NCBI GenBank assembly: GCA_900756555.1
Contig: CAAEKP010000095.1
Coordinates: 1-5,359, forward strand
Length of the DNA: 5,359 nucleotides
Origin: Peptococcaceae bacterium
Lineage (GTDB): Bacteria; Bacillota; Peptococcia; Peptococcales; Peptococcaceae
Direction: 5' to 3'
Of the stretch, positions 5,339 to 5,359 are shown piece after piece; positions within the stretch are counted from its first letter, which is position 1, and every line of letters begins with the position of its first letter. A program made the translations under genes and the position numbers. Under the pieces are notes generated by a model, which did no database searches, was not told the origin of the DNA, and saw nothing but the letters and a program-made list of their open reading frames with translations.

Positions 5339-5359
5339 TCCATAGTTTATACTTTTACA

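Larger units (their letters stand above)
5263..5359 (-). mobile_element. 3' end of a group II intron, probably class IIC (body beyond right edge)
   Basis: The minus strand entering from the right edge carries domains V and VI of a group II intron ending near CTACTCGAT. Domain V has a lower helix with a G-U wobble in a CGC triad, a 2-nt bulge and a short upper helix. Domain VI has a bulged A placed so that it is the seventh base from a 3' end at 5263. CGC instead of AGC, and a domain V two to four bases shorter than the usual 34, fit class IIC. The exact 3' splice site could also be 5262. The reverse-transcriptase frame, if present, would be in domain IV outside the window. Class IIC introns favour sites just after terminator hairpins, so a terminator is expected at the unseen 5' junction. 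Whether the element is intact cannot be told here. Confidence 0.85.

Noticed and set aside
5301..5359. Short translatable peptide on the minus strand through intron domain V
   Set aside because: It is the folded RNA end of a group II intron. Proteins predicted across domain V are a common annotation artefact.

Overview
The window looks like a chromosomal segment of a Bacillota (Firmicutes) bacterium of moderate G+C, probably an anaerobic Clostridia or Negativicutes member. The grounds are strong AGGAGG-type ribosome binding sites, short leaders, intrinsic terminators, a PurC of the short divergent type that I recall from gut Firmicutes, the UPF0237/UPF0210 pair, and a collagen-like protein of spore-surface style. 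Assignment below phylum level is inference. Apart from the fragment at the left edge, everything lies on the minus strand.

Layout from left to right: (1) The last 101 codons of an unrecognised plus-strand protein, ending at 308. (2) A bidirectional terminator (314-342) shared with the convergent purC. (3) purC (357-1040, minus), with a possible promoter at 1082-1109. (4) An AT-rich spacer holding a perfect all-A/T dyad (1130-1159). (5) A GT2 glycosyltransferase with a TPR-like C-terminal half (1220-2311). (6) A terminator or attenuator hairpin (2345-2380). (7) A collagen-like protein with a Cys-rich head, 39 Gly-X-Y triplets and a CBM_4_9-like C-terminal domain (2399-3295). A site matching the sigma-K consensus lies in front of it (3348-3375). 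(8) A terminator hairpin (3412-3449). (9) A two-gene operon of a UPF0210/PFL-like protein (3475-4842) preceded by a small ACT-domain protein (4855-5139), with a good sigma-A promoter (5171-5199). (10) The 3' end of a group II intron, probably class IIC (5263-5359), with recognisable domains V and VI. Its body lies beyond the right edge.

The most coherent biology is the collagen-like protein plus glycosyltransferase pair. The Thr-rich Gly-X-Thr tract is a plausible acceptor for the sugar added by the neighbouring enzyme, as in the bclA/sgtA arrangement of spore formers. The absence of a signal peptide or sorting motif and the sigma-K-like promoter both fit mother-cell expression and spore-surface assembly. 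The ACT/UPF0210 pair is a widely conserved operon of unknown function. The intron fragment shows that a retroelement sits just upstream of that operon's promoter. I found no CRISPR array, tRNA, rRNA or riboswitch.
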